Assembly (NCBI RefSeq): GCF_900129855.1
Contig: NZ_LT670819.1
Coordinates: forward strand, 5,270,001-5,334,000
Origin: Streptomyces sp. 3214.6
GTDB lineage: Bacteria; Actinomycetota; Actinomycetes; Streptomycetales; Streptomycetaceae
Length of the DNA stretch: 64,000 nt
Direction: 5' to 3'
The notes beneath the pieces are model-generated. The model was not told where the DNA came from and made no database searches. It worked only from the letters and a program-made list of their open reading frames with translations. Position 1 is the first letter of the stretch. Each line of letters opens with the position of its first letter. This document shows positions 9,199-22,707 of this stretch, in pieces. A program made the position numbers and the translations under genes.

Positions 9199-9221
9199 CC
9201 TTGAGAACTCAACAGCGTGCC
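9199..9221 (+). promoter_or_regulatory. boxA-like rRNA antitermination element in leader
   Basis: CTTGAGAACTCAACAGCGTG in the leader matches in position and core (TTGAGAACT) the actinobacterial rrn boxA/nut region. The same core recurs in the 16S-23S spacer at 11174. Rest of the leader to 9379 holds small hairpins and no gene. Confidence 0.55.
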
Positions 9222-9379
9222 AAAAATCAACGCCAGATATGTTGATACCCCGTCCGCGGCAGTGATAGCCGAGGATGAGGTTCCTTTGAAAAAACACAGC
9301 GAGGACGCTGTGAACGGCCGGGCTTATTCCGCCTGGCTGTTCCGCTCTCGTGTGTGTGCACCGGATTACCGGTAAACAT

Positions 9380-14330
<4,951 letters not shown>

Positions 14331-14411
14331 GCTCGCGTCCACTGTGTTGGTTCTGAAACCACGAACAGCCCCACGTTGCCACAGCGTGGTGCGGCTGGAC
14401 AGTTTCATAGT

Positions 14412-14530
14412 GTTTCGGTGGTCATAGCGTGAGGGAAACGCCCGGTTACATTCCGAACCCGGAAGCTAAGCCTTACAGCGCCGATGGTACTGCAGGGGGG
14501 ACCCTGTGGGAGAGTAGGACACCGCCGAAC
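14412..14530 (+). rRNA. rrf: 5S ribosomal RNA
   Basis: About 119 bases from GTTTCGGTGGTCATAGCG to ACACCGCCGAAC. The two ends pair (GTTTCGGTGG with CCGCCGAAC), and CCGAACCCGGAAGCTAAG is the conserved loop. It is the last gene of the rrn operon. Confidence 0.96.
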
Positions 14531-14538
14531 AAATATTG

Positions 14539-14575
14539 AAAAAGGCCCACACCGTAAATCGGTGTGGGCCTTTTT
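14539..14575 (+). terminator. rrn operon intrinsic terminator
   Basis: A perfect 15-bp stem whose core is GGCCCACACC / GGTGTGGGCC, a 7-base loop (GTAAATC) and a T-run (TTTTTGTGTTTT). One of the few classical rho-independent terminators in the window. Confidence 0.93.
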
Positions 14576-14599
14576 GTGTTTTCCATTAGTGTGATGCGT

Positions 14600-15151
14600 A
14601 TGAATTACGTCATCCGCTCCATACGCGCCGATGAGTGGCCGGCAGCGAAGAAGGTGCGGCTCGCCGCGCTTCAGGACCCGATAGCGCACCTCGCCTTCCT
14701 GGAGACGTACGACGAGGCCGTGGCCAAGCCGGACACCTTTTGGCAGGAACGAGCCGGGGGAGTCGCGGAGGGAGCGACCGGAGCGCAGCAGATCATCGCC
14801 GAGGCACCGGACGGAGAGTGGATCGGGACCTTGACTGTGCTGGTCGAGGACGCCGGCACGAAGGACTGGGCCGGCTTTCCCGTCGAGCGGAGGCAAGGGC
14901 ACATCGTCGCAGTGTTCGTGCAGCCCGAGTTTCGGGGCATCGGTCTGACGGAGGTGCTCTTCGACGCCGGTGTGGAGTGGGCGTGGGCGATGGGGGCCGA
15001 GCGGGTGCGGCTGATCGTGCATGAGGAGAACACGCGGGCTCAGAGGTTCTACCGCAAGGCCGGGTTCGTACCCAGCGGTGTCGTGGTGCCGTTCGAGCAG
15101 GCACCCGGGGAGATCGAGCTGGAGTTCGTGCTCGAGCGCGACGGAGGCTGA
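14600..15151 (+). CDS. GNAT family N-acetyltransferase
   Basis: 183 residues from ATG 14600 (ATG 14594 and GTG 14591 are in reach in the same or an adjacent frame). The acetyl-CoA motif A reads VAVFVQPEFRGIGLTEVLF near residue 110, followed by RVRLIVHEENTRAQRFYRKAGF, the typical motif B. No Shine-Dalgarno is visible before any of the starts and the rrn terminator ends only 25 bases upstream, so the mRNA may be leaderless or very short-leadered. Substrate unknown. Confidence 0.85.
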   Translation: MNYVIRSIRADEWPAAKKVRLAALQDPIAHLAFLETYDEAVAKPDTFWQERAGGVAEGATGAQQIIAEAPDGEWIGTLTVLVEDAGTKDWAGFPVERRQGHIVAVFVQPEFRGIGLTEVLFDAGVEWAWAMGAERVRLIVHEENTRAQRFYRKAGFVPSGVVVPFEQAPGEIELEFVLERDGG

Positions 15152-15155
15152 AGGA

Positions 15156-16736
15156 CTACACCGGTAGCTCGTCGTTCGGCCAGCGGGCCTTGGCCTGTTC
15201 GCGGGAGCGGAGCAGGGCCAGGGTGGGCAGGCCGCGGTTCGTTCCGGTGGCCAGGAGGTCCGGGAGCTGAGGGATCGGGGCCACGGCTGCCACGTCGTCC
15301 AGGACCAGGGTGAGTGGTGGGTCGAGGCGACCGGAGGATGACCGTTCGGCCATGCGCCGGCCGCGCTCGACCACGCTGGAGACGAGGGCCGTCAGGAGGG
15401 GCATCGCGCCCGGGTTCGTCCTGGGATCCTCGATGGATTCACCTAGCACATAAAGCGTTCCCCCTTCGTCCACGAAGGAATCCAAGGCGAGGGCATCACT
15501 TCGGTTGGGAGTGCAGGCCTCGCGGATGTTCACCGTGGAGAGGGCGGAAAGGGCACGGGAGGTCAGTTCCTGGGCGATGTCCCGGCGTTCGGGGTGTGCG
15601 GTGAGGGCGGCTTCGAGTTCGCCGGCCGAGCCCGGAGCGGCCTTCGGGTGGGTGCGGAGAGTGCGCACCGCGTCCTGGATTCCGGTGCCCTGGGACCAGC
15701 GGTGAACGTGGCGGATGGTGCGGCCGTCGATGGCCGCGGCGTGGAGATAGCTGCGGAGCAGGGTCTCGGCCGTGTCGCTCACCGCTTGGTCCAGGCGGGC
15801 GGAAGGACGTATGGGGGCGAGGAGCGCCGCCGCGCGGGAGGCCGCGGTCGGCCTGTCCTCGCAGCCGGCCGTGGGGGACCAGTGGAGGCGGGCCGGGGTG
15901 TCGCAGCGGTGGGCCGGGTCGTAGAGATGGACCGGGCCCAGCTTGGCCCTGGCGTCCTTGGTGTCCTGCCAGAGGGCCGGGTCGGAGGTGAGGACGAGTG
16001 CGGGGCCGTCGGCGTCCCGTACGGCCTGGGAGGCGGTGGCGTAGCGGGTCGCGGGGGGTGCGTAGTGGACCGTCCCGCCTTCGACGCGGTCGGACTCGAC
16101 CCATCCGTATGCCGGTGCCTGTTCGGCGGTCGGGCGTGGTGCCGGGGCGGGATGCGACGAGGATGCGGGGGAGGACGGGGACGGCGACGGCGGTGATGTC
16201 GGGGCCGTCGTGGTGTTCGGTTCCGCCGTCGGGGTCGGCTCCGGGCGTGCTGTCAGCTCCGTCTCGCGCGTCGCTTCCGTGCGCGGGGCGGGTACCTCGT
16301 GGTGCTGGGGCGGGGGGCCCGGGGCGGCGGCGGACCCGGGGTCCGTGTGGACGGTCTTGCGGCGGGCGCGTACCGCCCTCCATCGGGCCAGCGTCCCCAT
16401 CACGAACACCGTGAGGACGAACAGGATCATCAGTTGGCCGATGAGCAGGCCCCAGAAGAGGCCGTAGCCGGAGAGCCGGGTCGGCTCCGCCTCCGGCCAG
16501 GCGCCGGGGATGTCGTGGGGTTGGGCGATGAGATGGCGCATGGCGAGCGGGGTGCGGGTGAAGGTGACGCCGGTCGGCCACGCGCCGTGGGAGAAGAGGC
16601 CTGCCAGGCCTGTCGCCGTCCAGACCAGCAGGGTCATGCCGAGCAGGAAGGCGAGTATGCCGACCAGGAGGCCGTCCGGGATGCCTCCTTGGCTGGCGGC
16701 CCGGCTCTCGCGGCGCTGCTCGTCACCCGGTCTCAT
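15156..16736 (-). CDS. VirD4/TraG-like membrane protein lacking the P-loop
   Basis: 526 residues. Two N-terminal membrane helices (about 23-50 and 95-120), a long Pro/Thr/Ser/Glu-rich linker (about 130-190), then a domain resembling the TraG/VirD4 coupling-protein fold. The part equivalent to VirD4 after the P-loop is present (PALVLTSDPALWQDTKDARA, GPVHLYDP) and a C-terminal segment LTLVLDDVAAVAPIPQLPDL and LLATGTNRGLPTLALLRSRE matches the VirD4 Walker B/TraM-recognition region. No GxxGxGK(S/T) occurs anywhere, and Walker B has DD in place of DE, so ATP hydrolysis is doubtful. ATG 16736 is chosen with GAGGGG about 10 bases upstream; GTG 16742 is possible. It is the last gene of the T4SS-like operon, 15 bases after the ATPase gene. 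Confidence 0.75.
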   Translation of the reverse strand: MRPGDEQRRESRAASQGGIPDGLLVGILAFLLGMTLLVWTATGLAGLFSHGAWPTGVTFTRTPLAMRHLIAQPHDIPGAWPEAEPTRLSGYGLFWGLLIGQLMILFVLTVFVMGTLARWRAVRARRKTVHTDPGSAAAPGPPPQHHEVPAPRTEATRETELTARPEPTPTAEPNTTTAPTSPPSPSPSSPASSSHPAPAPRPTAEQAPAYGWVESDRVEGGTVHYAPPATRYATASQAVRDADGPALVLTSDPALWQDTKDARAKLGPVHLYDPAHRCDTPARLHWSPTAGCEDRPTAASRAAALLAPIRPSARLDQAVSDTAETLLRSYLHAAAIDGRTIRHVHRWSQGTGIQDAVRTLRTHPKAAPGSAGELEAALTAHPERRDIAQELTSRALSALSTVNIREACTPNRSDALALDSFVDEGGTLYVLGESIEDPRTNPGAMPLLTALVSSVVERGRRMAERSSSGRLDPPLTLVLDDVAAVAPIPQLPDLLATGTNRGLPTLALLRSREQAKARWPNDELPV

Positions 16737-16751
16737 GACCACCCCGCCCCT

Positions 16752-18182
16752 CTACGCCACCGTTGACTCGGACGAGCCGTCCAGGTCGGCCATGTGCTGT
16801 TCCATGAAGGCCGCCGCTCGGCGTTCCTGTTCCAGTTCGGCGGCGAGCAGGGCGTCGTCGGCTGCGGCCGCCTGCTCGGCGGAGGACTCCGTCATGGCGC
16901 GGTCGGTGAAGACCAACGGGCGTTCCGTCTCCGTGACCAGGTGTTTCACCACCTGGACATTGCCGTTGACGTCCCATACCGCGATGCCGGGGGTGAGGGT
17001 GGGGATGATCTCCACCGCCCACCTCGGGAGGCCGAGGACTCGGCCCGTCGCCCTCGCCTCGTCGGCTTTCTGGGCGTAGATCGTCCTGGTCGAGGCCATC
17101 TTCAGGATCGCGGCCGCCTCCTTCGCCGCCGCTCCGTCCACCACGTCCGACAAGTGGTGGACGACCGCCACGAAGGACAGGCCGAGGCGTCGGCCGAACT
17201 TCAGCAGGCGCTGGAAGAGCTGGGCGACGAACGGGCTGTTGATGATGTGCCAGGCCTCCTCGACCAGGAAGATGCGCTTCTTCCGGTCGGGGCGGATCCA
17301 GGTGTGCTCCAGCCAGACGCCGACGATCGCCATCAGGATGGGCATGGCGATGGAGTTGCGGTCGATGTGGGACAAATCGAACACGATGAGTGGGGCGTCC
17401 AGGTCGATGCCGACCGTCGTCGGGCCGTCGAACATGCCCCGCAGGTCGCCGTCGACCAGGCGGTCCAGGACCAGTGCGACGTCCAGGCCCCAGGCCCGTA
17501 CGTCGTCTATGGCGACGTTCATCGCCTCCGCCGACTCCGGTTCGGGGTGGCGGAGCTGTTCGACGATGTCCATCAGGACCGGCTGGCGTTCCACGATCGT
17601 CTCGTTGACGTAGGCGTGGGCGACCTTGAGGGCGAAGCCGGAGCGTTCGTCCAGGCCGTGGCCCATCGCCACTTCGATGATGGTGCGGAGCAGTGCCAGC
17701 TGGCCCGTCGTGGTGATCGAGGGGTCCAGGGGGTTGAGGCGAATACCCATGTCCAGGGCGGCCGTCGGGTCCAGGCGGATGGGGGTTATTCCCAGCGCCT
17801 GCGCGATGAGGTTCCATTCGCCGACGCCGTCCTCGCCTTGGGCGTCCAGGACGACGACCTGGCGGTCGCGGAAGCGGAGCTGGCGCATGACGTAGGTCTT
17901 CTCCAGCGCCGACTTGCCGTTTCCGGACTCGCCGAGGACCAGCCAGTGCGGGGCGGGTAGCTGCTGGCCGTACAGCTGGAAGGGGTCGTAGATGTAGCCC
18001 TTCCCGGAGTAGACCTCGCGGCCGATGATGACGCCCGAGTCGCCGAGGCCAGGGGCGGCCGTGGGCAGGTAGACGGCCTGGGCCTGGCCGGTGGAGGTGC
18101 GGACCGGCAGTCGGGTCGTCTCGACCTTGCCGAAGAGGAAGGAGGTGAAGGCGTCCGTGAGGACGGACAGCGGATCCCGCAT
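16752..18182 (-). CDS. VirB4-like ATPase (C-terminal ATPase half)
   Basis: 476 residues from ATG 18182, 14 bases after the upstream stop codon. Walker A is LGESGNGKSALEK near residue 82, Walker B IFLVEEAWHIIN near 297, followed by QLFQRLLKFGRRLGLSFVAV and a HHLSD sensor segment; these are the VirB4/TraC helicase-like features. The protein is about half the length of a full VirB4. The N-terminal VirB4 region seems to be supplied by the gene immediately upstream, giving a split VirB4. It is predicted to sit at the inner face of the membrane and power assembly or export. Confidence 0.85.
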   Translation of the reverse strand: MRDPLSVLTDAFTSFLFGKVETTRLPVRTSTGQAQAVYLPTAAPGLGDSGVIIGREVYSGKGYIYDPFQLYGQQLPAPHWLVLGESGNGKSALEKTYVMRQLRFRDRQVVVLDAQGEDGVGEWNLIAQALGITPIRLDPTAALDMGIRLNPLDPSITTTGQLALLRTIIEVAMGHGLDERSGFALKVAHAYVNETIVERQPVLMDIVEQLRHPEPESAEAMNVAIDDVRAWGLDVALVLDRLVDGDLRGMFDGPTTVGIDLDAPLIVFDLSHIDRNSIAMPILMAIVGVWLEHTWIRPDRKKRIFLVEEAWHIINSPFVAQLFQRLLKFGRRLGLSFVAVVHHLSDVVDGAAAKEAAAILKMASTRTIYAQKADEARATGRVLGLPRWAVEIIPTLTPGIAVWDVNGNVQVVKHLVTETERPLVFTDRAMTESSAEQAAAADDALLAAELEQERRAAAFMEQHMADLDGSSESTVA

Positions 18183-18196
18183 CAGCTCATCAGCCC

Positions 18197-19756
18197 CTAC
18201 CTTCGGATTCCGGTGGCGAACGGGAGGGTGTTCACGAACGCCCGGTGGTGCTCTCGGTCGCACCACTCCAGCTTCAGGTACGACTTGCCGGCCGAGGCCC
18301 TTATCGTCCGTTTGTCGCGGGCGAGGGCCTCGGGGCTGCGGCTGGAGACGGTGATGTAGCCGACCAGGTTCACGCCGGCCGCGCCGGACGCCAGGTCTTC
18401 GCCGCGCTGGTCGAGGCGGGAGTGGGCGGCGACGTCGCGGGGGTCGACGGTGCGGTTCATCTTGGCTGCGCGGCTGGCCTCGGCCTCGTCGTTCGTCTTC
18501 TCCGTGAGCATGCGTTCGATGGCGACCTCGGTGGGTTCGAGGTCCATCGTGACGGCGACCGTGCGGATGACGTCCGGGGTGTGGACGAGGAGGGGGGCCA
18601 GGAAGTTGACGCCCACCGGGGTCATCGGCCACTCCTTCACCCAGGCTGTGGCGTGGCACCAGGGGGCCCGGGTGGCCGACTCGCGGGTCTTGGCCTGGAG
18701 GAACGTCGGCTCCATGGCGTCCAGCTCGGCCGGCCAGGCGTTGCGCTTGGTCATCGCCTGGATGTGGTCGATGGGGTGGTCCGGGTCGTACATGGAGTGG
18801 ACGAGGGAGGCGAGCCGGCCCTGCCCGAGGGGCTGGCGGACGCGGATGTCCGCCTCCTGGAGGCGGGAGCAGATGTCCGTCAGCTCGCGGGCCATGACGA
18901 CGGCGAGGCCGGCGTCGCGGTCGAGTTTGCGGCCGGACGTCGGGCGGGCGGCGCGGGCCATGGCATGCGCCTCGGCGGAGAGTTCGCGCGTGTAGTGCAT
19001 GCAGGCGACCAGGTAGGCGCGGTGCTGCTCGCTGCTGGTGGACACCATGGACTGGAGCTGGTCGTAGGAGCGGGCCAGCCAGTCGGGGGCCTTCTCATCC
19101 CCGCGTACGGCGACGTCCTTGGCGTGGGCGTCGGGGTCGGCGGGGAGGGTGCGGGCGAGGATCTGCAGGCGGGTGACGAAGCCGTCGCCGTTCGCCACAT
19201 GCTTGAGGAGGGTGCCGAAGCGGTCGACGAGGGCCTCCTGGTCCTCGCTGTCGCGCAGGCCGACGCCCGGGCCCTCGATCTCGATGGCCGCCGTCACCGT
19301 ACGGCGGTCGGCGTGCAGGAGGACGGCGATCTCGTCGGGGCCGAAGGGGGCGGCCAGCCAGCTGATGCGGCCGATGCCCGGGGGCGGGCCGATCTCGATC
19401 TCCTGGCCGTCGAGCCGGGTGCCGGCCTCCATGGCGGTGGAGCGGTACGTGGTCCCCTGGCGGAGGGTGCGCTTGTAACTGCGGTTGATCTCGAACCACT
19501 TGTAGAACGTGCGGTGCTTGTACGGCACGTAGACGGCGGCCAGCGCGATCATCGGGAAGCCGCTCAGCAGGACGATGCGCAGGGCGAGGACGGGGACGAG
19601 GAGGCCGCACATCATGCCGAGGAACGCGCCGATGACGATGAGCGCGATCTCGCCGGTCTCGCGGTTGCGGCCGACGATCGCGTTCGGCCGGGCGCGGCCG
19701 ATCAGATATGTACGGCGGGGCGCGACCATGTGGGACACATGGGACTCGGTCGTCAA
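18197..19756 (-). CDS. SCO6880-family protein, PrgI/VirB3-like membrane segment plus VirB4 N-terminal-like domain
   Basis: 519 residues from ATG 19756, which overlaps the preceding stop by ATGA. Residues about 38-75 form two adjacent hydrophobic helices (IALIVIGAFLGMMCGLLVPV; IVLLSGFPMIALAAVYVPY), as in PrgI/VirB3. The remaining 430 residues have no P-loop and resemble the N-terminal region of VirB4/TrbE. I recognise the family that NCBI names after S. coelicolor SCO6880; its exact biochemical role is not established to my knowledge. Together with the next gene it would rebuild a VirB3-VirB4 unit. Confidence 0.75.
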   Translation of the reverse strand: MTTESHVSHMVAPRRTYLIGRARPNAIVGRNRETGEIALIVIGAFLGMMCGLLVPVLALRIVLLSGFPMIALAAVYVPYKHRTFYKWFEINRSYKRTLRQGTTYRSTAMEAGTRLDGQEIEIGPPPGIGRISWLAAPFGPDEIAVLLHADRRTVTAAIEIEGPGVGLRDSEDQEALVDRFGTLLKHVANGDGFVTRLQILARTLPADPDAHAKDVAVRGDEKAPDWLARSYDQLQSMVSTSSEQHRAYLVACMHYTRELSAEAHAMARAARPTSGRKLDRDAGLAVVMARELTDICSRLQEADIRVRQPLGQGRLASLVHSMYDPDHPIDHIQAMTKRNAWPAELDAMEPTFLQAKTRESATRAPWCHATAWVKEWPMTPVGVNFLAPLLVHTPDVIRTVAVTMDLEPTEVAIERMLTEKTNDEAEASRAAKMNRTVDPRDVAAHSRLDQRGEDLASGAAGVNLVGYITVSSRSPEALARDKRTIRASAGKSYLKLEWCDREHHRAFVNTLPFATGIRR

Positions 19757-21084
19757 CGCCCTTCACCTCCCGTGCGGTTGTTGCTGCTGTTGCGGTTGTT
19801 GCCGGCGTGCGGGGTGTTGACCGGGCTGCTCGCGCGGGGCGCGGGTGCGGCGGAGGGGACAGATCCGCCGCCCCCGTTCGAGGAGCGCGAGCTGTGCGCG
19901 GCCACTCCGCCACTGGCGGGGTTGGAGGGGCGGGCGCCGGAGGATCCGGACTGGCCGCCGCCGTTGTTGTCCGCACGGGTGCTGTGCGTCTTGATGCCCT
20001 GGGCGACGAGGGTCGCCGGGGAGCTGATGACGGCGGCGGCCTTGCCTTCGGCGCCCTGCATGATGCGGTTGTTGCGGCCGCCGGCGATCTCGTCGCCGAA
20101 GCCGGGGACGAAGCGGTAGATCATCGCGCTGGCGAAGATGGCGAGCAGGATGATCGAGAGGCCGGAGACGACGGCGGAGAAGGCGTTGGGGCCGTCGTCC
20201 GAGGACAGTGCGCCGGCGAGGCCGAGCACTATCACGATGACCGGTTTGACCAGGATGACGGCGATCATGATGCCGGCCCAGCGGCGGACGTGGCTCCACA
20301 GGTTCTTGTCGACCAGGCCCGCGTAGACGACGGTGCCGAGCAGCGCGCCGACGTAGAGGAGCGCGGCCCTGATGACGAGCTCCAGCCAGAGCACTCCGGC
20401 GGCGAGGATCGACACGAGCGAGACGACGATCAGCATGATCGGGCCGCCGCCGATGTTCTCGCCCTTGGCGAGGGCCGCGGAGAAGGTGCCGAAGAACGTG
20501 TCGGTCTGGTTGCCGGTGGTCTTCGCGAGGACGTCGGTGATGCCGTCGGTGGCGGAGACGACGGTGTAGAGGATGAGGGGGGTGAAGGCGGAGGCGAGGA
20601 CGGTCAGCCAGAGGAAGCCGACGGCTTCGCCGATGGCGGTGGTGAGGGGGACTCCGCGCACCGCGCGCTTGGCTACCGCCAGCAGCCACAGCAGGAGCGT
20701 CAGGACGGTCGAGGCGGCGAAGACGACGGCGTACTGCTTGAGGAACCTCTCGTTGGTGAAGTCGACGTTCGCCGTGTCCTTCACGGCGTCGCTGAGCTTG
20801 TCGACGGTCCACGCGGCGGCGTCGGCACAGCCCTTGGCGAGGGAGGAGAGGGGGTCGAGGGTGTCGGAGACGCCGGGGTTGGTGGTGAGGGAGCCTCCGT
20901 TGCCCTTCTCGCAGTACTTCTTGGCCTCGCCGGAGATGAGACCGCAGTCCACGCTGTCGGACGGTGACGGCGTCGGGTCGGGCGAGGGGGCCGCGAAGAC
21001 GCGGGTGGCCAGCAGCACGGCCGACGTCTGGACGGCCGTCACCGCTCCGGCGAGCGTGAGCAGGCGGCGCGGGTTAGCGGGCAT
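19753..21084 (-). CDS. VirB6/TrbL-like polytopic membrane protein
   Basis: 443 residues. A signal-peptide-like N-terminus (LTLAGAVTAVQTSAVLLATRVFA) leads to a short Cys-containing extracytoplasmic part (VDCGLISGEAKKYCEKG), then about six to seven membrane helices between residues 118 and 335. A disordered Ser/Gly/Asn/Pro tail of about 90 residues follows, with NNGGGQ and NNRNSSNN stretches. This topology and the position before a VirB4 ATPase fit VirB6/TrbL, the membrane channel component of type IV secretion systems; sequence similarity is not close enough by eye to be certain. The start overlaps the upstream gene by 11 bases and the stop overlaps the next ATG. Confidence 0.7.
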   Translation of the reverse strand: MPANPRRLLTLAGAVTAVQTSAVLLATRVFAAPSPDPTPSPSDSVDCGLISGEAKKYCEKGNGGSLTTNPGVSDTLDPLSSLAKGCADAAAWTVDKLSDAVKDTANVDFTNERFLKQYAVVFAASTVLTLLLWLLAVAKRAVRGVPLTTAIGEAVGFLWLTVLASAFTPLILYTVVSATDGITDVLAKTTGNQTDTFFGTFSAALAKGENIGGGPIMLIVVSLVSILAAGVLWLELVIRAALLYVGALLGTVVYAGLVDKNLWSHVRRWAGIMIAVILVKPVIVIVLGLAGALSSDDGPNAFSAVVSGLSIILLAIFASAMIYRFVPGFGDEIAGGRNNRIMQGAEGKAAAVISSPATLVAQGIKTHSTRADNNGGGQSGSSGARPSNPASGGVAAHSSRSSNGGGGSVPSAAPAPRASSPVNTPHAGNNRNSSNNRTGGEGR

Positions 21085-21898
21085 ACGTGAACCCTCCGTA
21101 CTCCTCGATGGCCTTGCTGATCTCGTCGGAGGTGGCGGCCGGGTCGTCGCCGGGGACGGGAGCGGGGCCGTCCTTCTGCTCGTCGTCGACGATCTTCCAG
21201 TCGCCGCCCGTCCACTGGAGGTCGAAGGTCCAGGTCTTCCACGACGAGGTGACGGGGTCGGTGGAGGTCGTCCCGGACATGCCGATGAGGCCCAGGTACC
21301 AGACGGCGACCTTGGCGGTGCCAGTGGAGTAGGCCTGGGCCGTCGTGCCCACGGGCACCACGCGGGAGACGAAGGTGTTGCCGTCCGGGGCGTTGCCGTC
21401 GCCGTCGAGGCCCATCTTCGCGAGGAAGTCGGTCGAGTACGCCTGGTCCATGGCGCCCTGCAGCTTGCTCGCGGCCGCGGTGGTGTAGAGGTTGTCGACG
21501 AGGGCGTGCCGACTGTTCTTCTGGAACATGCCGGTCGAGCCGAGCGCGACGGCGTAGTTGGCGGCGGCGGACTGGGCGCCCTGCTGGGTGTGGGCGAACC
21601 CCGAGGGGATGCCGTTGGTCTTCGACTCCACCGGTTTTGTTCCGGTGGCTGCTGTGCTGGAGGACTTGGGGTTGTTGGTGCCGGCGGGGCCGTCGGTCGT
21701 CGTTGAAGAGGAATCGTCTCCTCCGCGGTTCGCGAAGGCGATTGCCGCGATGAGGACGACGACGACGCCGACCACCGTGACCAGGCTCCGGGAGGAGGAG
21801 CGGGGGCCTCTGCGGGCGCCGCCGTAGGGGTCGGCCTCGGGTAGGCGGACGCGGGTGCCCGCGGGTTCGCCGTAGTCGTGTTCGTCGCCGGGAGTCAT
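21074..21898 (-). CDS. Single-pass membrane protein, possible VirB8/TcpC-like component
   Basis: 274 residues from ATG 21898, with GAGGGGG about 12 bases upstream; the frame is open farther back. Order: charged cytoplasmic N-terminus (about 1-38), one membrane helix (SLVTVVGVVVVLIAAIAFA), a Ser/Thr/Asn-rich linker (about 60-95) and a globular extracellular domain of about 170 residues ending in WTFDLQWTGGDWKIVDDEQ, a pattern seen in NTF2-like folds. VirB8 and TcpC of type IV systems have this layout. The assignment rests on topology, fold-like ending and operon position (inference). Confidence 0.65.
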   Translation of the reverse strand: MTPGDEHDYGEPAGTRVRLPEADPYGGARRGPRSSSRSLVTVVGVVVVLIAAIAFANRGGDDSSSTTTDGPAGTNNPKSSSTAATGTKPVESKTNGIPSGFAHTQQGAQSAAANYAVALGSTGMFQKNSRHALVDNLYTTAAASKLQGAMDQAYSTDFLAKMGLDGDGNAPDGNTFVSRVVPVGTTAQAYSTGTAKVAVWYLGLIGMSGTTSTDPVTSSWKTWTFDLQWTGGDWKIVDDEQKDGPAPVPGDDPAATSDEISKAIEEYGGFTYAR

Positions 21899-22099
21899 GC
21901 CGCGTACGCCCCCTCGGTGCCGTTGCGGACCGCGTAGAAGTACGACGGTAGCCGTGCTGGTTCCCGCGCGGGCGCGGTGTGGTGACTCGACATCAGGGAC
22001 ATCAGGGAAACGCAACCTCAGCCGGTGGGCACGACAGGTGGGTGGGGACGGCGGGCCGGGCGCGCCCGGACGGGACTGGGGGTGGTGCGGGGGACGCTG

Positions 22100-22408
22100 T
22101 TACACGGCCATGCCGTACACGATCGTGAACAGTGTCCCGAGTGAGCCGATGATGAAGACGCCCGTCAGGCCCGCGATGATGAGGCCCTTGCCCTGTTCCG
22201 CACTGAAGGTGTCCCGCAGGGCAGTCGCGCCGATGCGTTGCTTGGCCGCGCCCCAGATGGCGATGCCGAGGCAGATGAGGATGGCGACCGCCATCACGAC
22301 CTCGATCATCACCTTGGCCTCGTTGCCCAGGCTGCCGAAGGGCCCCCAGTCCGGAGCGATCCCGCCGATGATGGTGTTGATATCGCCCTTGTCGGCCGCA
22401 AACAGCAT
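22100..22408 (-). CDS. Small two-helix membrane protein, possible VirB2-like subunit
   Basis: 102 residues from ATG 22408. Two hydrophobic helices (VMIEVVMAVAILICLGIAIWG and GLIIAGLTGVFIIGSLGTLF) flank a short basic loop GAAKQRIGATALRD; no cleavable signal peptide is obvious. Size and hairpin topology match VirB2/pilin-like proteins or small gating subunits. It is the first gene of the operon, 201 bases ahead of the next; that gap could carry a processing or termination site allowing higher expression of this small subunit (inference). Confidence 0.7.
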   Translation of the reverse strand: MLFAADKGDINTIIGGIAPDWGPFGSLGNEAKVMIEVVMAVAILICLGIAIWGAAKQRIGATALRDTFSAEQGKGLIIAGLTGVFIIGSLGTLFTIVYGMAV

Positions 22409-22707
22409 GTAAGTCACCGCCCCTGGTGGGTAGTTCCGCAGTTCCCCTGCCGGTGTGCAGAGGTCACGCCTCATTGTCGCCGACGAAGCCGCCGTCCGTA
22501 TGTCGACTTGGCGTCATTGTCGGTCAGGATTCGTACGATTGACTCGTACGGTCACTCTGTGTATCACGGCAGGTTACGCCGGGCAATGAGGCCGGAGCGG
22601 AACCTGTGGTGTGGTTCCGTCGTTAGCCCACTTCACGGCTCCGTACCGTTTCTGACGGCTGGTCGGGTGAGCGTACGTTTCGATGTTCTCATCGATGGTC
22701 TCATGAC
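22409..22707. promoter_or_regulatory. Upstream region of the T4SS-like operon with CGTACG repeat
   Basis: No gene is seen. CGTACG at 22532-22537 and again at 22545-22550, separated by 7 bases (ATTGACT), makes a 19-base inverted repeat about 125 bases before the operon start. It is a candidate operator; no known regulator matches it by eye. Confidence 0.45.

Noticed and set aside
18245..20119. A 624-codon plus-strand frame across the SCO6880-family and VirB6-like genes
   Set aside because: No domain pattern, and composition typical of the antisense of GC-rich genes.
15156..22408. The T4SS-like operon as part of an integrative conjugative element
   Set aside because: No relaxase, integrase, tRNA attachment site or flanking direct repeat was seen, and neighbouring genes are ordinary chromosomal ones with the same base composition.
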